DNA of 64,000 bases, taken from NCBI GenBank assembly GCA_038496445.1, contig JALMLS010000322.1:1054001-1118000 (forward strand), in the 5' to 3' direction. Positions 34,200-47,556 of the stretch are shown piece after piece. The translations under genes and the position numbers were made by a program. Below the pieces are notes generated by a model. The model was not told the origin of the DNA, searched no databases, and saw only the letters and a list, made by a program, of their open reading frames with translations. How positions within the stretch are numbered: the first letter of the stretch is position 1; every line of letters begins with the position of its first letter. The stretch comes from Trichosphaerium sp. ATCC 40318 (taxonomy: Eukaryota; Discosea; Flabellinia; Trichosidae).

Positions 34200-36203
34200 A
34201 TGGCTAAACCACGTTGTTTCTTTGATATTACCGTCGGAGGATCATACAGTACGCAAACCAAATCGGCTATGCTTTGGCTATTCCCAAAAAATTGTTGACA
34301 TGCAGCCTAACACTTCTGAAGAGGGTAAATTAGTGTTTGATCTATACAAAGACATCGTACCCAAAACAGTTGAAAATTTTAGAGCGCTATGCACAGGTAC
34401 GCACGACAATGACTAAAATATGTCATTTTCAATTAAAGTGACACGCTGTCAACCTTTTTGCAACTTTTACAGTGCACTCAACACCAAAATCGTTAAAACA
34501 CACTTTGACAAGTCTAAACAATTGTCTATTGGCTAATATTGTTATTATAAAGGCGAAAAAGGTATTGGTAAATGTGGTAAACCACTACACTACAAGGGAT
34601 CAAAATTCCATCGTATCATCCGAGGATTCATGTGTCAAGGCGGTACGTCATCAAATCCTTACAACGTGGGATATGATTTCTTTTTTTTTACGACGTCTAT
34701 TTCAACCACGTTTTTTGTTGCTTTGTTGCAAGTACTAATAGAGGTATTAGGTGATTTTGAGAGCGGTAATGGTCGCGGTGGAGAGTCAATCTATGGCGCT
34801 CGTTTTGAAGATGAGAATTTCATTACTAAGCATGACAAAGGTGGTTTACTGTCCATGTACTGTTTATTTTTCTTTTTTTTTATATTTATCTGACGCACGT
34901 GCTGTAGGGCAAATGCTGGTCCTGGAACCAATGGTAGTCAATTTTTTATCACTGTTAAGCCTACACCTCATCTTAATGGCAAACATGTCGTTTTTGGAGA
35001 GCTTGTTGAAGGAAGAGATCTTTTGAGGTCCTTGGAGACTATGAAGACTGATTCTAGTGATGTACCTGTGCTTGAGGTTGTCATTTCGGATTGTGGAGAA
35101 ATGACAAAAAAGAAAAGAAAGAGAGAATCCGATAGTGACTCTGAATCTGATGGCAGACGCAAGAGGAAAAGGAAGTAAGAACCAAAACAAAAACACCATT
35201 ACTTTATTTTTTTACCTTTTTTCTTCGAAATATTGTTACACTTGCTCACGTGATAATTATTTTTTACATCTCAATGCGAAATTAACAAGAAAAATCAAAC
35301 AATGTTAGGGCCTTTGGTACCTTCAATGAGCCACTAGTTTTCTTTTACGTTTTGATAACAAACTGTTTGTTTACATTGTTCTTAGAGACAAAAAACATAA
35401 ACACAAGAGGGATAAGAAGCACAAGAGAGATAAAAAAGATAAAAAACATAAGCGTAAGTCTTCTGGTGATCTAGATGGAGAGGAAGAAGTACATGATGGA
35501 ATGACAAAGGAAGACGAGGAAAAACTAGAACGTGAAGCAGCAGAAAGAAAGCGAGCTAAAGAGCGCCGTATCGGTAAGTTGAATCTAGCCTTGTGAAGCT
35601 CAAACATGTCTCTAGCAAATCGCCCTGTTATAAAGGATAGTGAGGGTAGAAAGATAAGAGGACGTGGTGGAGATAACTACAGCAGATCAATGCGTGGAGA
35701 TGACTACAGGTGACTCTTGATTTGAAACAAAATTCTGAATATTTTTTTTGGTGTTACGCTCATTGGCCTACACAGTCTGTGTTTTTGTTGCTAACTTTAT
35801 AAAGGTCTCAAGGTAGCCGTGATAGAGATAGACGCGATTACAGGGATAGAGATCGAAGGTATTGACTATTTCTTTCAGAAACGTTTAAACGGTTTTTTTT
35901 TTTTCGACCTTGTGAGTTCACCTTGTTTGTAGGTCGTATAGAGGAGATAGAAGGGGTGATTCTAACAGATCAAGTTATCGTCGTGATGGTGACAGAAGAG
36001 ATGATAGACGTAGAGATGACAGAGGTAGTGATAGAGATAATTGGAGAGATAGAGCAAGAGAAGATAATAGAAGAGATCAAGAGCGTGAAGAAAAAGCACG
36101 TGATAGATCTGATGATAAACGGGGTGATGAAGATGTAGAAAGCGATGATGAACGTGATAGGCGGCGTAGTGATGATAAAAAATCAGTTGATGGGTCACCA
36201 TAA
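34200..36203 (+). CDS. Nuclear cyclophilin with Arg/Ser/Asp-rich tail (PPIG-like)
   Basis: Peptidyl-prolyl isomerase. The start ATG 34200 gives [16 protein letters not shown], joined in phase (donor GTACGC, acceptor TCTGAAG) to [20 protein letters not shown]. Catalytic and cyclosporin-site residues are present: [15 protein letters not shown] (Arg of FHR), [20 protein letters not shown] (Phe, His). The bound-loop tryptophan is replaced, because the segment near NGKHVVFG lacks W. A basic [18 protein letters not shown] linker follows, then Lys/His-rich [10 protein letters not shown] runs and a long R/D/S-rich region ([15 protein letters not shown]) ending VDGSP. Such RS-like tails target spliceosome-associated nuclear cyclophilins (PPIG, SRCyp). 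About eight exons, stop TAA 36201-36203. Confidence 0.85.
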
Positions 36204-37323
<1,120 letters not shown>

Positions 37324-38020
37324 TTTAGCCACTTGTAAGCTCCCCTTGTTCATAAAAATACCTTGTAAAGCCTACGAATTGCCCGTTTAATGTAAGATAT
37401 TTTTGTTGTCACCATATTTGTTCGTAATAATTAGCTAGTACCAGGATCACTTTTTTCGTGACAGGTATTCACATGATTTTATTTAGTATTTTACGGATAA
37501 TAAGGTACGTCTTCTGCTCTAGGAGATAAACTTGTTTAAACAACTCATACAGCTGTATTATCACGTTTTTTTGTGAACGACGTGTGCTTGAAAAAATTGA
37601 GATCGCAAACTGATTTAAAAACGCGTATTTCAACGCACAAATCCATCAACGCAAAGAATTTGAGACGACATTTTTTGCTCCAACACTGAGTGATTGTGAT
37701 TGAAGTGTTGGTTTGATTGAAAACTAACTTGCAACAAAAATGTCCACTAAATCAATCAGTAATTATTCAATCAATAATAAGTAGCATCAATCAAGCACGA
37801 ATGACTTCCTTCGTACATATGTATTAAACGTGACATGTATCATTGGATGGCCAGTTTTAATACAACAACAACATTCAATCAGTTGATATCAATCTGGTAA
37901 TTAAGCGTCATGAATCAATTGCGTTTAAGTTATTTTACACCATTCAACAACTATTAAACAATAATCACCACTTCTCCTCATTACAATCAAATATGATACA
38001 CTCAAACTTGCTTCTAATAT
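37324..38020. other. Long AT-rich spacer
   Basis: Downstream of the ubiquitin gene. Repeated AATCA/ATCAAT words (37700-37860) but no coding signal, no tRNA-like cloverleaf and no long inverted repeat. Confidence 0.4.
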
Positions 38021-38880
38021 GTGTATGCGCGATGTGTACGTCAACAATTACACTCACAATTTCAATCTCTTTTATTTTACAATTTTTTCAACACTTCATC
38101 AATCTTTCAGACTCATCATATTGTAGTATCGCTAGCTTTCTGCAATATCAGTATTAAAAATCCAGACGCCACACTTGTAGGAGGTATCAATTTTGCCTTT
38201 AAAGATGTTAGATTTGCTGAAAACAGTAAGTAACCTCCTTCGATTGACTTGGAAATTGCTTCCTTCTTTGTGAACTTACACCTTTGTTTTAAAGTTGAGG
38301 TAGCTGTTTGTATTACCACCAATGGTGAAATCTTGATAGTAGACTTAAATGATATCAAAGGTAACCCCTAACAGCTTAGCAAGGTAAAATTCTCTAATCG
38401 ATCACTAGCTGGCTTTAACACATTGGATACTGTACCCTACAAACATTTTGGATATTTAAAAGATGCTGATCATGATGCTATAAGAGAAGGTCGTGTACCT
38501 GGATATCCAGGGTTGTTTATTCAAACAATAGTAATAAATCATGAATAAATAAAACCATATCACTTAGCCAAATGATCCAAATGATATCTTGACCGTCGTT
38601 TTAGTTTCAATTAGGTACCTAAATACTGCAGAATCTAATGTCTGATTCCTCTACCTGATTTGTGCCATAAGGATTTTATTTGTAGTGCTGGGTACTAGTT
38701 AATTTGTCTATCAGCAACCAAATGAACTTGCTAGAAACTTGTGATTCTATAGCACCATTTCAAGCTGTTCGAGATACCAAGTTCTTCAAACAAGAGCATG
38801 TTATATCCAGCATTGATAAGCGTTTAACATTTGTTAAGATGTCATTCTTTAATCTGTTATTTGAGTTTATCAATACTTAA
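38021..38880 (+). CDS. Possible multi-exon gene, unrecognised
   Basis: Several plus-strand stretches look coding: IKNPDATLVGGINFAFKDVR (about 38155-38215) before a GTAAG donor, VAVCITTNGEILIVDLNDIK (38300-38360) before GTAAC, YKHFGYLKDADHDAIREGR (38440-38500) and MNLLETCDSIAPFQAVRDTK (38722 on) to a stop near 38880. They resemble exons of one protein. I could not verify all phases and recognise no domain; it may also be a decaying gene. The first two pieces have a beta-strand pattern. Confidence 0.4.
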
Positions 38881-38919
38881 GTTGTCACGTGGTTGGTTGT
38901 TGAAACGTAATTGCTTTAT

Positions 38920-39827
38920 TTATGACTTGTACAAAGTAAGATTTACAATATTGCTATTAACCAATGAACAATGTCCAAAAATCTCTTCATGGTGCATCAT
39001 GAAGCGTTCTTTAAATGTTTTAACTTGAACAAATACTTGAAGAGGAAACACATCAGGTGTTTTAGCATCTGCAACATGAATGTGACAATGTTTTCCTTGA
39101 AGAGAAAAGGTTCCTGGGGAACCTTCTTCAGATGGCGTGTGAGATAGAAACTCAAATAGAAACCCTAAGCCACCTTGGGCTGCTGGTGACCTGTCGAAAA
39201 GGAAAGGTATTTCATATGTTTTTTTATTACCTGGTTCTAAGATTACAGTAAAATTATGCATTGAAGAGCTGTACCTTCTCCCATATAAATGCTTCTTATT
39301 ATTTAAGTATTTGTGCTTATTCTTCACAGTAGGCTTCCAAATATATAAAGAACTACCACCTTCAATAACAGAACATTCTTCGATTTTAAAGCCATGACCT
39401 AGAAATACTTCTTCTTCGTTTACACCAATATTCTCGATTGTGAGTTTGAATGTTACTGTATCTCCTTTGTGAATCTTTATCTTATCGCACGTCAACTCTG
39501 ATAGGACGCAAGGAATAAGTCTGTTTCGGTACTTTTTTTTCCACGTGGTCGCATTGAAATCATACAAAGTGGCTGGCATTTGGATAGTCTTTGTCTCTGG
39601 TAGCCACGTTTCTGTTTCAGGATAGAATACTGCATCATTCGAGTTAAACTATTCTTCTTCAGTATTATTTCGTTTAAAGAGTGGTTTGATTGTTGTAAGG
39701 AAGCTAAATCACGCCATGATAGGTTATTACTCACGATAATATTCAGCAATATCTCAAGAGGTATCGAAAACAAGTTCGTGGTGTCTGTACATACGCCAAA
39801 AGGTGAACTGCTCGTCGATGTTGCCAT
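38920..39827 (-). CDS. F-box protein with C-terminal beta domain, frame break inside
   Basis: Reading starts at 39827 (MATSTSSSPFGVCTDTTNLF). The F-box is LFSIPLEILLNIIVSNNLSW with RDLASLQQSNHSLNEIILK. The rest of the protein lies one frame away: KTIQMPATLYDFNATTWKKK leads into a long beta-rich region (VTFKLTIENIGVNEEEVFLG, HNFTVILEPGNKKTYEIPF) that stops at 38920. The F-box frame alone ends at 39492. Joining the two needs either a one-base indel or a 20-nt intron (GTTTAACTCG to GATGCAG) at about 39630-39650, much shorter than any confirmed intron here. It could therefore be a very recent pseudogene, an assembly error or an unusually short intron. The beta region could be a substrate-binding module. 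Confidence 0.6.
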
Positions 39828-40242
39828 TCCTGTATCAGTTCCACAGAACTTTTAAGCGAACAGAAAATACCACTAAGTGGCTAAACTGGATGTGATCATT
39901 GTGACACAGGAGTTGAACGAAAAGTCACGTGACATCCACTTACAAGAGCCTTCGTAGGCAACTCAGTAAACATAACAACTAGGATTGTTGATACAGCTAT
40001 GTAACAACATTAACAAAGTACAACAAAAAGTACTTGGCTATTTCATGAGTTACCTTATGGTACCAAGCACTGCAACATGAGTTAAGGGAATGACTTCAGC
40101 ACTGACTGTTAAAGTTGTAAGGATGCGATAACGTCACTATACATCCAGTGAAGCTACTACAGGATAGGAGTGGTACAATAGTGGTTAAAACAATCAGAGC
40201 TCTGAACCAAATTGAAAATCATACTTTATTTTTTGGATCGGG
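39828..40242. other. Intergenic spacer
   Basis: Upstream of the F-box gene and downstream of the GPCR gene, both minus strand. Holds one CACGTG (about 39925). No gene seen. Confidence 0.4.
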
Positions 40243-43200
40243 CTACACTGCAGCTAAGACAACCTCTTCTTGACTTTGTTTTTGATCATCATCATCATCA
40301 TGTGTTTTGATGTTTTCTTGTTTTTGTTTCCTTCTTTTTTCTTGTCTTTTTCTCGTTTTTGGTTTTGAGTTCAATGCATCTTCTAGTTCTTTAATACGTT
40401 CTTGATATTCTTCTGACTGCTCTTTAAGTTTCAGAACTTGTTGTTTAAGAATTTTTGTCTCTGCTGAAGTTGTTGACAGCTTTGAAGAGTCTGATACTTT
40501 CGATTTTCCAAGAATTGGATCATCTCTTCTCATATACAGCGCACGTGGAACAAGCAATAATAGTACGGATATGAATGGTCCTAATATTAAGCAAAATGAA
40601 CGAAGTACAAAAGCTACTTCTCGCTGATCACTGCCAAACACCTAGGGTCTCAATTAAACCCAAAAAACAACGGGTATGAAAGAGAAAAGAAAAAAAGAAG
40701 AAATGTTCCGCATTAACTGTATCTTTTCTCGAGTATTGTATACGAAAGATACGTACTTGAACGATTATTAATATAGCAACAAATGAAGCAAGAGTGTAGA
40801 CTGAAAGTCCCAGCAATCTTCACAAAAGTCAGCTGGTTTTTTTCAAAAGTTGAAAAAAAAAAAAGTGGTTTTGAATTGTTGCTTACCTTGATTCGTTGAG
40901 GAGAGCAGACTTTATTCTCCATATTCTAAATACCCAATAAAGACCAATTACTAGTATCCCAGCATTAAAAATCATGACAAGAGAGAAGAATACAATATCT
41001 GCTGTTGTTGAATTCGAACAAGCATAGAAATCATCTGATTTAATATATGGAGCTTCTTCTCGTAATTCTGCATGAGATCTGCTAATTCCTGTCCAAAGAG
41101 CCAACAATACTACTTCAACGCTCACAATGAAAGCAACGATAGGCGTTATACTGACAGTACTTAGTAGCACAGTATCTGATCTGAATATTTCTGCTAGTTT
41201 GTATATCCTAGAAAACAGCGCACCATACATCAACTAGGACATCGTCAGCTTATATTCTTAAAAAAAAGTGGGTTGGTTCAAGCTTCAACCCTTGGGCGAC
41301 ATGTGAACAACCACAGTAGTAAAACGTACCCCGAAACCGATACATAAGAGCCATCGTACTATGTTACAATGAAAATCGTTCGTGTGCAAGGTCCAAAAGA
41401 AAACAGACGAATAAATAAAGATGGATCCTATCTAACCAAAAGGGCTTAGCGGAACAAATTTTATAGTTTAGAAGCTTTTTTCGTACCAGTGTAGCCACTA
41501 CAAAGTAGGGCTGTGAAGCACGTATTACGCGGTGATTTCTATATAGAATAATCCATAAAATAAATACTCCTGTGAGAACAATAACAAGACATACAAGCGC
41601 TAACATGACATGTTCGCTAACACGCTCTAATCATAGTTAAACAACTCTGTTTCATAAACTCTGTTTGAACGTACTGTACCAACCATATGTAATCTTTCTT
41701 TCGTTCCACTTAGGAGCAGGATACACAAATCCTTCAGTAGCAGCAAACAGCGGAGCTACAATCTCCAGTTCACGTTCCTCACTGACTTGCAAGGTAATAG
41801 CGTTTCTTCCAAGATTTTCTCCATAGAGATCCAATTGAAACTCTCCACAGAACCCATCAATCACCATTGAATCGATTGCATCTTGAATTCTTCTCGGATC
41901 AAGAGAACTTAAAAATGTTAGGAGTTTTTGCCACGTGCTTTCAAAGACGAAATTAAGAAGATTTTGAGAAAACCAAAGAAACTAGGCCTATTCTGACGTA
42001 CTTTGCTCTTTCGACAGCGTACTGAACAATGTAGCCTTCTGTATATCCACTCATACCCGTTGATGGGTCTTGGTTATATTTGGCCTCATACAGTTGTGCA
42101 AACAACTCTGGGGATGCTATTGAATCATTGCTAGGAAAGTGATGGTATCGGATTGACGGATCTCGCTCATTGTACAAATCACTTTTTACTCGTCTATCCC
42201 ACTACAAATATGTCAAATAAACAATTTAAAACACCTCATTCTGAGGAAAAGTAGAAAAACCTCAAAATTAAACAGCAACGTTCAAGTCAAAACAACTGAA
42301 AATCAAAGGATAGGTTTAAAATAAAAGAAAGAGATACCAGAATGCCTCCTGTTGTAACATATTTCGCGTCATCTCCTTCGAAGCTGGGGAGTTCCTCGTT
42401 GTTTTTTAAGCATGGCGTGGATAGAAGGTAAGCCTAATACAACAATTATATACGAAGGAATCTAAAGAAATATGGTGGAAACGTACATTTGCATTAAAGT
42501 CTTGTTCACGTGCTGTTTTCATGAATAGAAAACAGGATAGAAAAGTAGCTCCCACTACGGCTTCTACAAAACAAGTTAGAATATAAACAGATGATCACTC
42601 TGATAACGTTTTTGATGATCAGAGCATACCCGGATTTGCTTCCTTTAACTTTGGAACAAGAGCTGCAATATCGACATTAACATCACTTATTTTTTCGTCT
42701 AAGACAACTTCGAAACCTAAAAAGGCAGCGTTCCTCCTTATACCCACTGCCATCGAATATGAATATGGATTGTCTAAACAAATCAAACGATTAATGGCTG
42801 TGATAACTCAATATCGCGTTAAGCATACCTTCCCAGAAGATGGCTATCTTTTTAACATTGTGTATTGCAAGCAAATTTAAGCCTTCTGTCATTGCCTGAT
42901 GTGCTGGTGTAATCATACCAACAGCATACTCAAAACGTCTACCGAAAGGTTCTTTACAAGGAGGTTGCAACGTACTGTCACATCTATATGCAGGCAAGTT
43001 GCTTGAAGCAGCTGAAACAATGTTAAAAAATCTGAACTCGGGTTTAGATAGAAAGTTCGCTTTGAACGTACGGAGTATTGACGGAATTTTATTCTCGTTC
43101 GCAACCACAGCAGAAGCTATACCCATTACTGAGGTTTGAGGCTAAAGATATTTAACACTAATGGTAGGACAAGAATGGCTTGAGTCTTTTCGATATTTTT

Positions 43201-43965
43201 GAACTAAAGTTTGGAAATCTGGAAGAAATCTGGAAGTGATTGGAAGTGCTTTCGCTCACCACACCATTAACCAATTGGGTCCTCAGACCTCAGACTTGGA
43301 CTATAGCACCCCGGCCCTCAAAGGGTAGATTATATGTAATATTAGTAGGTGGTGTGGTGAGAGAAAGCACTTCCAATCACTTCATCGTACTTCACCCTTT
43401 TTTTCCCACCTCGAAAAACACGTGCACAACAACAATAAAATTGGACGTACGAGGAACAAGAAATTTAGATCGTTATCATCTATTAGTTGTTGTGTAGCTT
43501 TTGCAGCAGCTTCTCCGTTGAATACTTATTGGTCAAAATTAGAAAGGAAAATGCCAACGGCCGAAAATAAGGGTTGTACATACTGCTCCCCAAATATATG
43601 AGTTCTACCATGTAATTCGTTCCGTTAATCATCAACCCGTTTCTCGCGTTCACCTAGAGAATTATTTTAGTAGTCCGACGCATTATATATGTCGGTCGCG
43701 TGCTCAACCGACGCGAAAACACGTATTGGATTTTCAACTCGAAAAGTAGGTTTTTATCACGTTTGATGGGGTTGAATGATTTTAAACGTACTGTGTCTCT
43801 CCACATTTGCTGTCCGTATCGAAGGCCAAGTGAAGGTTCTTGAATAGGACCAAGAGGTTGGTCAACGTAAACAACTCCAATACGGAATACATTCTGGGCA
43901 TTTAAACAAGCAACCCAAAAAAGAAACAAAATAGCTAGTTCGGTAGATTGTGTTGCCACCATCAT
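40243..43965 (-). CDS. Class C GPCR, GABA-B-receptor-like
   Basis: Predicted seven-helix receptor with a large extracellular ligand-binding domain. It starts MMVATQSTELAILFLFWVAC (signal peptide, 43965) and NVFRIGVVYVDQPLGP. The Venus-flytrap (ANF-receptor) domain is spread over exons 41650-43800 (FEYAVGMITPAHQAMTEGLN; LAIHNVKKIAIFWEG; VDGFCGEFQLDLYGEN-like). The membrane part includes LALVCLVIVLTGVFILWIIL, the conserved RVIRASQPYFVVATLV, then MMYGALFSRIYKLAEIF, ITPIVAFIVSVEVVLLALW, IVFFSLVMIFNAGILVIGLY, LGLSVYTLASFVAILIIVQ and LILGPFISVLLLLVPRALY. The intracellular tail has a coiled coil (KLKEQSEEYQERIKELEDAL) and a basic/acidic end, as in GABA-B-type receptors. About 14 exons. A foldback element sits at 43233-43383 in an intron or exon gap. 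Dictyostelid Grl receptors are comparable. Ligand unknown. Confidence 0.8.
43233..43383. mobile_element. Foldback/MITE-like element, 151 bp
   Basis: Terminal inverted repeats of 34 bp with a single mismatch: left arm 43233-43266 (GAAGTGATTGGAAGTGCTTT, then CGCTCACCACACCA) and right arm 43350-43383, its reverse complement. About 83 bp of locally GC-richer sequence lies between (CACCCCGGCCCTCAAAGGG). A GGAAGAAATCTGG partial repeat flanks the left side. It is non-coding and sits within the span of the GPCR gene. A target-site duplication is not obvious to me. Confidence 0.75.
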
Positions 43966-44289
43966 TGACTCAACAAAACTAACTTTGTTTGACTACAAAA
44001 TGATCCAATAACAATATAAGTTAGCCTGATACATACTACGCTGCTGTTTGGGAGTATAGCTAGCGAGACCGATTGATCTAGCGGAGTTTATTGTGCCACA
44101 GTGAACAAAAGTCTAGCTTTCTTCCACAATTTTTAGGATTTCAACAGTGGCCGTTACTTTTTATCATATGAGAGCACACTGGCCTACCGTAAGTTTATCC
44201 ATCGCTCATGCTACATCTAGTATAGGTCTTGTTTTCTTGAGGGCTCCTTTAGAAAATCGAACAAGTCAACTGCAATGCTACGTAGCATT
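43966..44289. other. Intergenic spacer
   Basis: Between the GPCR start and the Zn2Cys6 gene end, both minus strand. No open frame or structured repeat that I can support. Confidence 0.4.
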
Positions 44290-46080
44290 TCATTCTTCAG
44301 CTGCTTTAAAATCATTGTAGTATTTGTACAATAAACTTCCTTTTGATTCAACAAATGGAGGTACAGCTACACCAGATTGTTGTACATTCTACACAAAGTC
44401 AACACACAAGAAAAGTTATTACGTCAAAAAAAAAAGCCAAAAAAAAAATAAAAAATCGGACTGGATACCTCTACTTTCCCTTGTATTGCCGGATATATAA
44501 CTGAAAGTGCTTGTATTGTATGCCATAAAGCTTCTGTTTCACGTTTATATCCATAAGTGTTGAAGGTGTACCATGCATCAATTGCGTAAAATCCTATAAA
44601 TGGATACATCCCAGGAGCTTTTACAATGTACTCAAGTTTGTCTTTAGATTTAAATGCAGTTGATATAGCATCATCTTTTAATCCCATCATACTATATAAT
44701 CTTGTAGCTATACAATAGCAAAAGAATTGATGTACAGCTTGTCCTGGTATAGACTCAGCAAGCTGTAAACTAGCTGATAAGTATTCTCGTCCTGATTTTT
44801 TGTATGCCTTGTTTTTCGTTTGTATCCAATGGTTCACCTAGAAATAAGTCTCAGGACTAGGAAATATCGTTTTATATATGCTACTTACTTCTATATCTGC
44901 TAAAGAAATCGTGACATTCATAAGAGAAACTGGATCATAGTTATAGATGTCATCATTTTTTAAGTCATTGTAAACTCTTTTTAATGCTTGTTTTGCCCAA
45001 TTTCTTTCAGTTTGGTATCCTGATGTCATTGAAATATATTTATACTGCAAGAATGATAATCTTATAATACGAATCTTTGTTATCAAGTCATTCTTACGTT
45101 GACTATCTTTAAAATAAAAGTCACTAAAAAGATAACTTAATTGCTTTTGGTACCTGTCATAAATCTTCGTTTCATTGCCAAGTATTGCATCATATCATCT
45201 GCCAACTCGACATAACATAGACTTTTATAAGGTCTCTCTGATCCAATAAAGTACGCTGATAGAACTAAGGTACCAACTACCCCACTTGGTAAGTTAAACG
45301 AGAAATTTGTGAAACAACAAAAAAAAATTATGTGCTCACTTGCTGTTGTAGCTGTTGGACGATGTTCTAAACGGTTTAATAAATTCACAGCGCGTCTTTC
45401 AAACTCTCTAGCATATTCTTCATTCTTATTGTAAAGCTGATGCATAGCAAGAATGCAATAAAGTTGATAATTTGAATCGGTAACTAGTTTTTTTAAATAT
45501 CAGTCCACGACCACGAATTCGTTTTTAGGAACATACCTTCGCCGCTAAAAAACTGTTCAAAGTCAATAGGCTTCATGCAAAACGGAGGAATCTTAGATCC
45601 AGTAAAAGCTTTAAATTGGGATACACTCGTTTGAACCTCCGTAGCACGCATCAGTCTAAACGATGTTGAGTTTACCTAAAGTATAACGTCACGTGACATA
45701 AAAAAAAAAAGACCAAATGTTGTCATGCATAAACTCCGTACTACTAGAGGTGGAAAACGCTTCCGTTTGGAGTGTGAAGGGCTGTGGATGGATGCATGTT
45801 TAAAATCCATCAAAAGGTCTTTCAAACGAGATTGTTCGCGTTTTTCAAGAGCTATTGCTCGTTCTAACTCGATTACTTTATCTTTTAGCTTTTGCTGAGT
45901 TGATCCTTGTTTGAACGTTACTAATATACTAATAAAAGCAATAAACTAACCTTTAGTACGTCCCTTGGGTTTTGGAGGTACATAGGAGCAATTGCTGCGA
46001 GATTTTTCGCAGGCTTTGCATGGCTGCTTAGTATTACATTTGATATGCTTTTTACGACAAGCAGCACAAGATTTGTTCAT
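44290..46080 (-). CDS. Zn2Cys6 (fungal-type) transcription factor
   Basis: Predicted DNA-binding regulator. The N-terminus (from ATG 46080) is MNKSCAACRKKHIKCNTKQP with CKACEKSRSNCSY: six cysteines spaced C-x2-C-x6-C-x5-C-x2-C-x6-C, the binuclear zinc cluster. A basic linker (PPKPKGRTK) and a coiled coil (QQKLKDKVIELERAIALEKR) follow, the usual dimerisation layout. The rest is helical (IPGQAVHQFFCYCIATRLYS; GFYAIDAWYTFNTYGYKRE), like the fungal middle homology region. It ends VPPFVESKGSLLYKYYND with stop TGA 44290-44292. About eight exons. Zn2Cys6 factors are best known in fungi but occur in some amoebae, so the family does not by itself make this a fungus. Targets unknown. Confidence 0.8.
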
Positions 46081-46321
46081 TATTGTTCGTTTTAAAGCCG
46101 GTTAAATATTGGAAAAAGGCCAACTTTGCTTAACTCAACTTCAATGAAATCGGCTAATTTTCGTATTTTATAAAAGACGTCAACACAACCAAAAAAAGAT
46201 GTCTTTACCCAATTTGGAGTGTAAAACACAGTACATGCAACAACCTACAAATACAATAAAAGTGATTAGAAGAGTAATAAAGGAGGGACAGAGTGAGTTC
46301 TACAAATACATGGTTTATAAA

Positions 46322-47556
46322 TTACAAATCCTTGTTGCCGTTAGGCCCTGATGCCAAATTTTGAATGTTCTTGGTAGGCTTAGACGGACGGTTGATATCT
46401 GACATGACTTGTTGCGCATATAACCCAACAGAACGATTCAAATTAACTAAACTTTCAACTCCTGCTTGTGCATCTGATAAACGGTCATTAATCTCTTCTA
46501 TAGTCTCAGTATAAGGTCGCAATGTAGCTCCTTTTGGTTTTGGTATTGTAGGAGCATTTTCTAGCTTTGTAGCTGCCAGTCTCTTATCCAGAGCACTCCA
46601 CATTTCGCCAGATTCTGAAGAATCTAAAACTGCCTGCCATGCAGCGCTTTCTGTCTTTAATCTAGTAAACCAAGGTCAACAAATCAGGTGAGAACTTTTG
46701 GATCGTACTTTTCTAACCGCTGTTCAATCCGTTCTGCATTTTGTTGTAATGCAACATTTGTTGGGTTAGGTTGTTTCTCTACCTCATGGCCGGGTTCCCA
46801 TTCCTATAAATGGCATGTTAGTCAACAAAGAAAACGAGTAAAGCGAGTAAAACATAAATGTTTCCAATTTAGCAAGAAAACAAACCCACGTGCCTCAAGT
46901 CGTTTTGAAAATGCCTTCACCATAGCAGATACTATTCAGGTTGGTAAGCAGAGGGTAACGATGTCCAAAAAAAAAAAAAAAATTTCCGCATTTTTTTGTG
47001 TACGTGTTGTAAAAACCGGCTCTGGTATATCTCCTTTCTTCGCTTTCAACGCAGCGCGCGTGTCGTCAATAAATGATGACATTGGTTTACCCAAATAAGT
47101 TTCAGTTTCTTCTTCTTCTTTTTTGACAGCGTCAGTATGCATATAACGAAGCGAAAGGTAGTTTTATAACAAGCGTACGTGTTGGTTTGTTTTTAATCGT
47201 TACATTTTTCTTGCTTCCTTTTTTCGTTCGTCTTTTTCGTCTTGTAGTCTTTTTTGAAGCGATTGTAGTGTTTGTCTTTCTACGCTTACTTGGCGGGCTT
47301 TTTTTTTCGTACTCCAAGTCAATGTCAAATTCTACGTCCATTATTAGTTTCTACGCGTTTGTGGTCTATTCGTTACACCGTTTTCATGGGTTGGTTGTGA
47401 AATCTCTAAAAGTCTATAAATTATTTTTGACGCACCATCCTTCGCAGTCCTCTTGCGTTTCTTTGCTGTTGCTGTAATATTTTTCGATTTGGCGGCACGT
47501 TTTGTTTTTTTACCAGCCTTGGGTGTAGCGTATTTCCTCTTATAGTTGAAACTCAT
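46322..47556 (-). CDS. Lys/Arg-rich nuclear-type protein, unrecognised
   Basis: Starts MSFNYKRKYATPKAGKKTKR at 47556, highly basic with several nuclear-localisation-like runs (KSKNITATAKKRKRT; KTTRRKRRTKKGSKK). A GTGTAA donor and GACGTAG acceptor join HEN to EFDIDLEYEKKSPP in phase. Later exons give ETYLGKPMSSFIDDTRAALK, MVKAFSKRLE, EWEPGHEVEKQPNP, then a helical end (NAERIEQRLEKYDPK; EEINDRLSDAQAGVESLVNL) ending NLASGPNGNKDL at 46322. One intron (46804-46893) appears to start with GC (GCACGTG). The basic N-terminus plus coiled-coil C-terminus suggests a chromosomal or kinetochore-type protein, but I recognise no family. A frame that stops at 47344 abuts one that starts at 47341; splicing removes the conflict. 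Confidence 0.55.
46804..46893 (-). other. Probable GC-AG intron
   Basis: On the minus strand the exon ends CGACTTGAG, then GCACGTGGG, and the acceptor is TTTATAG before GAATGGGAACCC. Phase 0 joins SKRLE to EWEPGHE. The GT two bases further in gives a wrong phase. Same GCACGT donor as at 20054. Confidence 0.5.
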
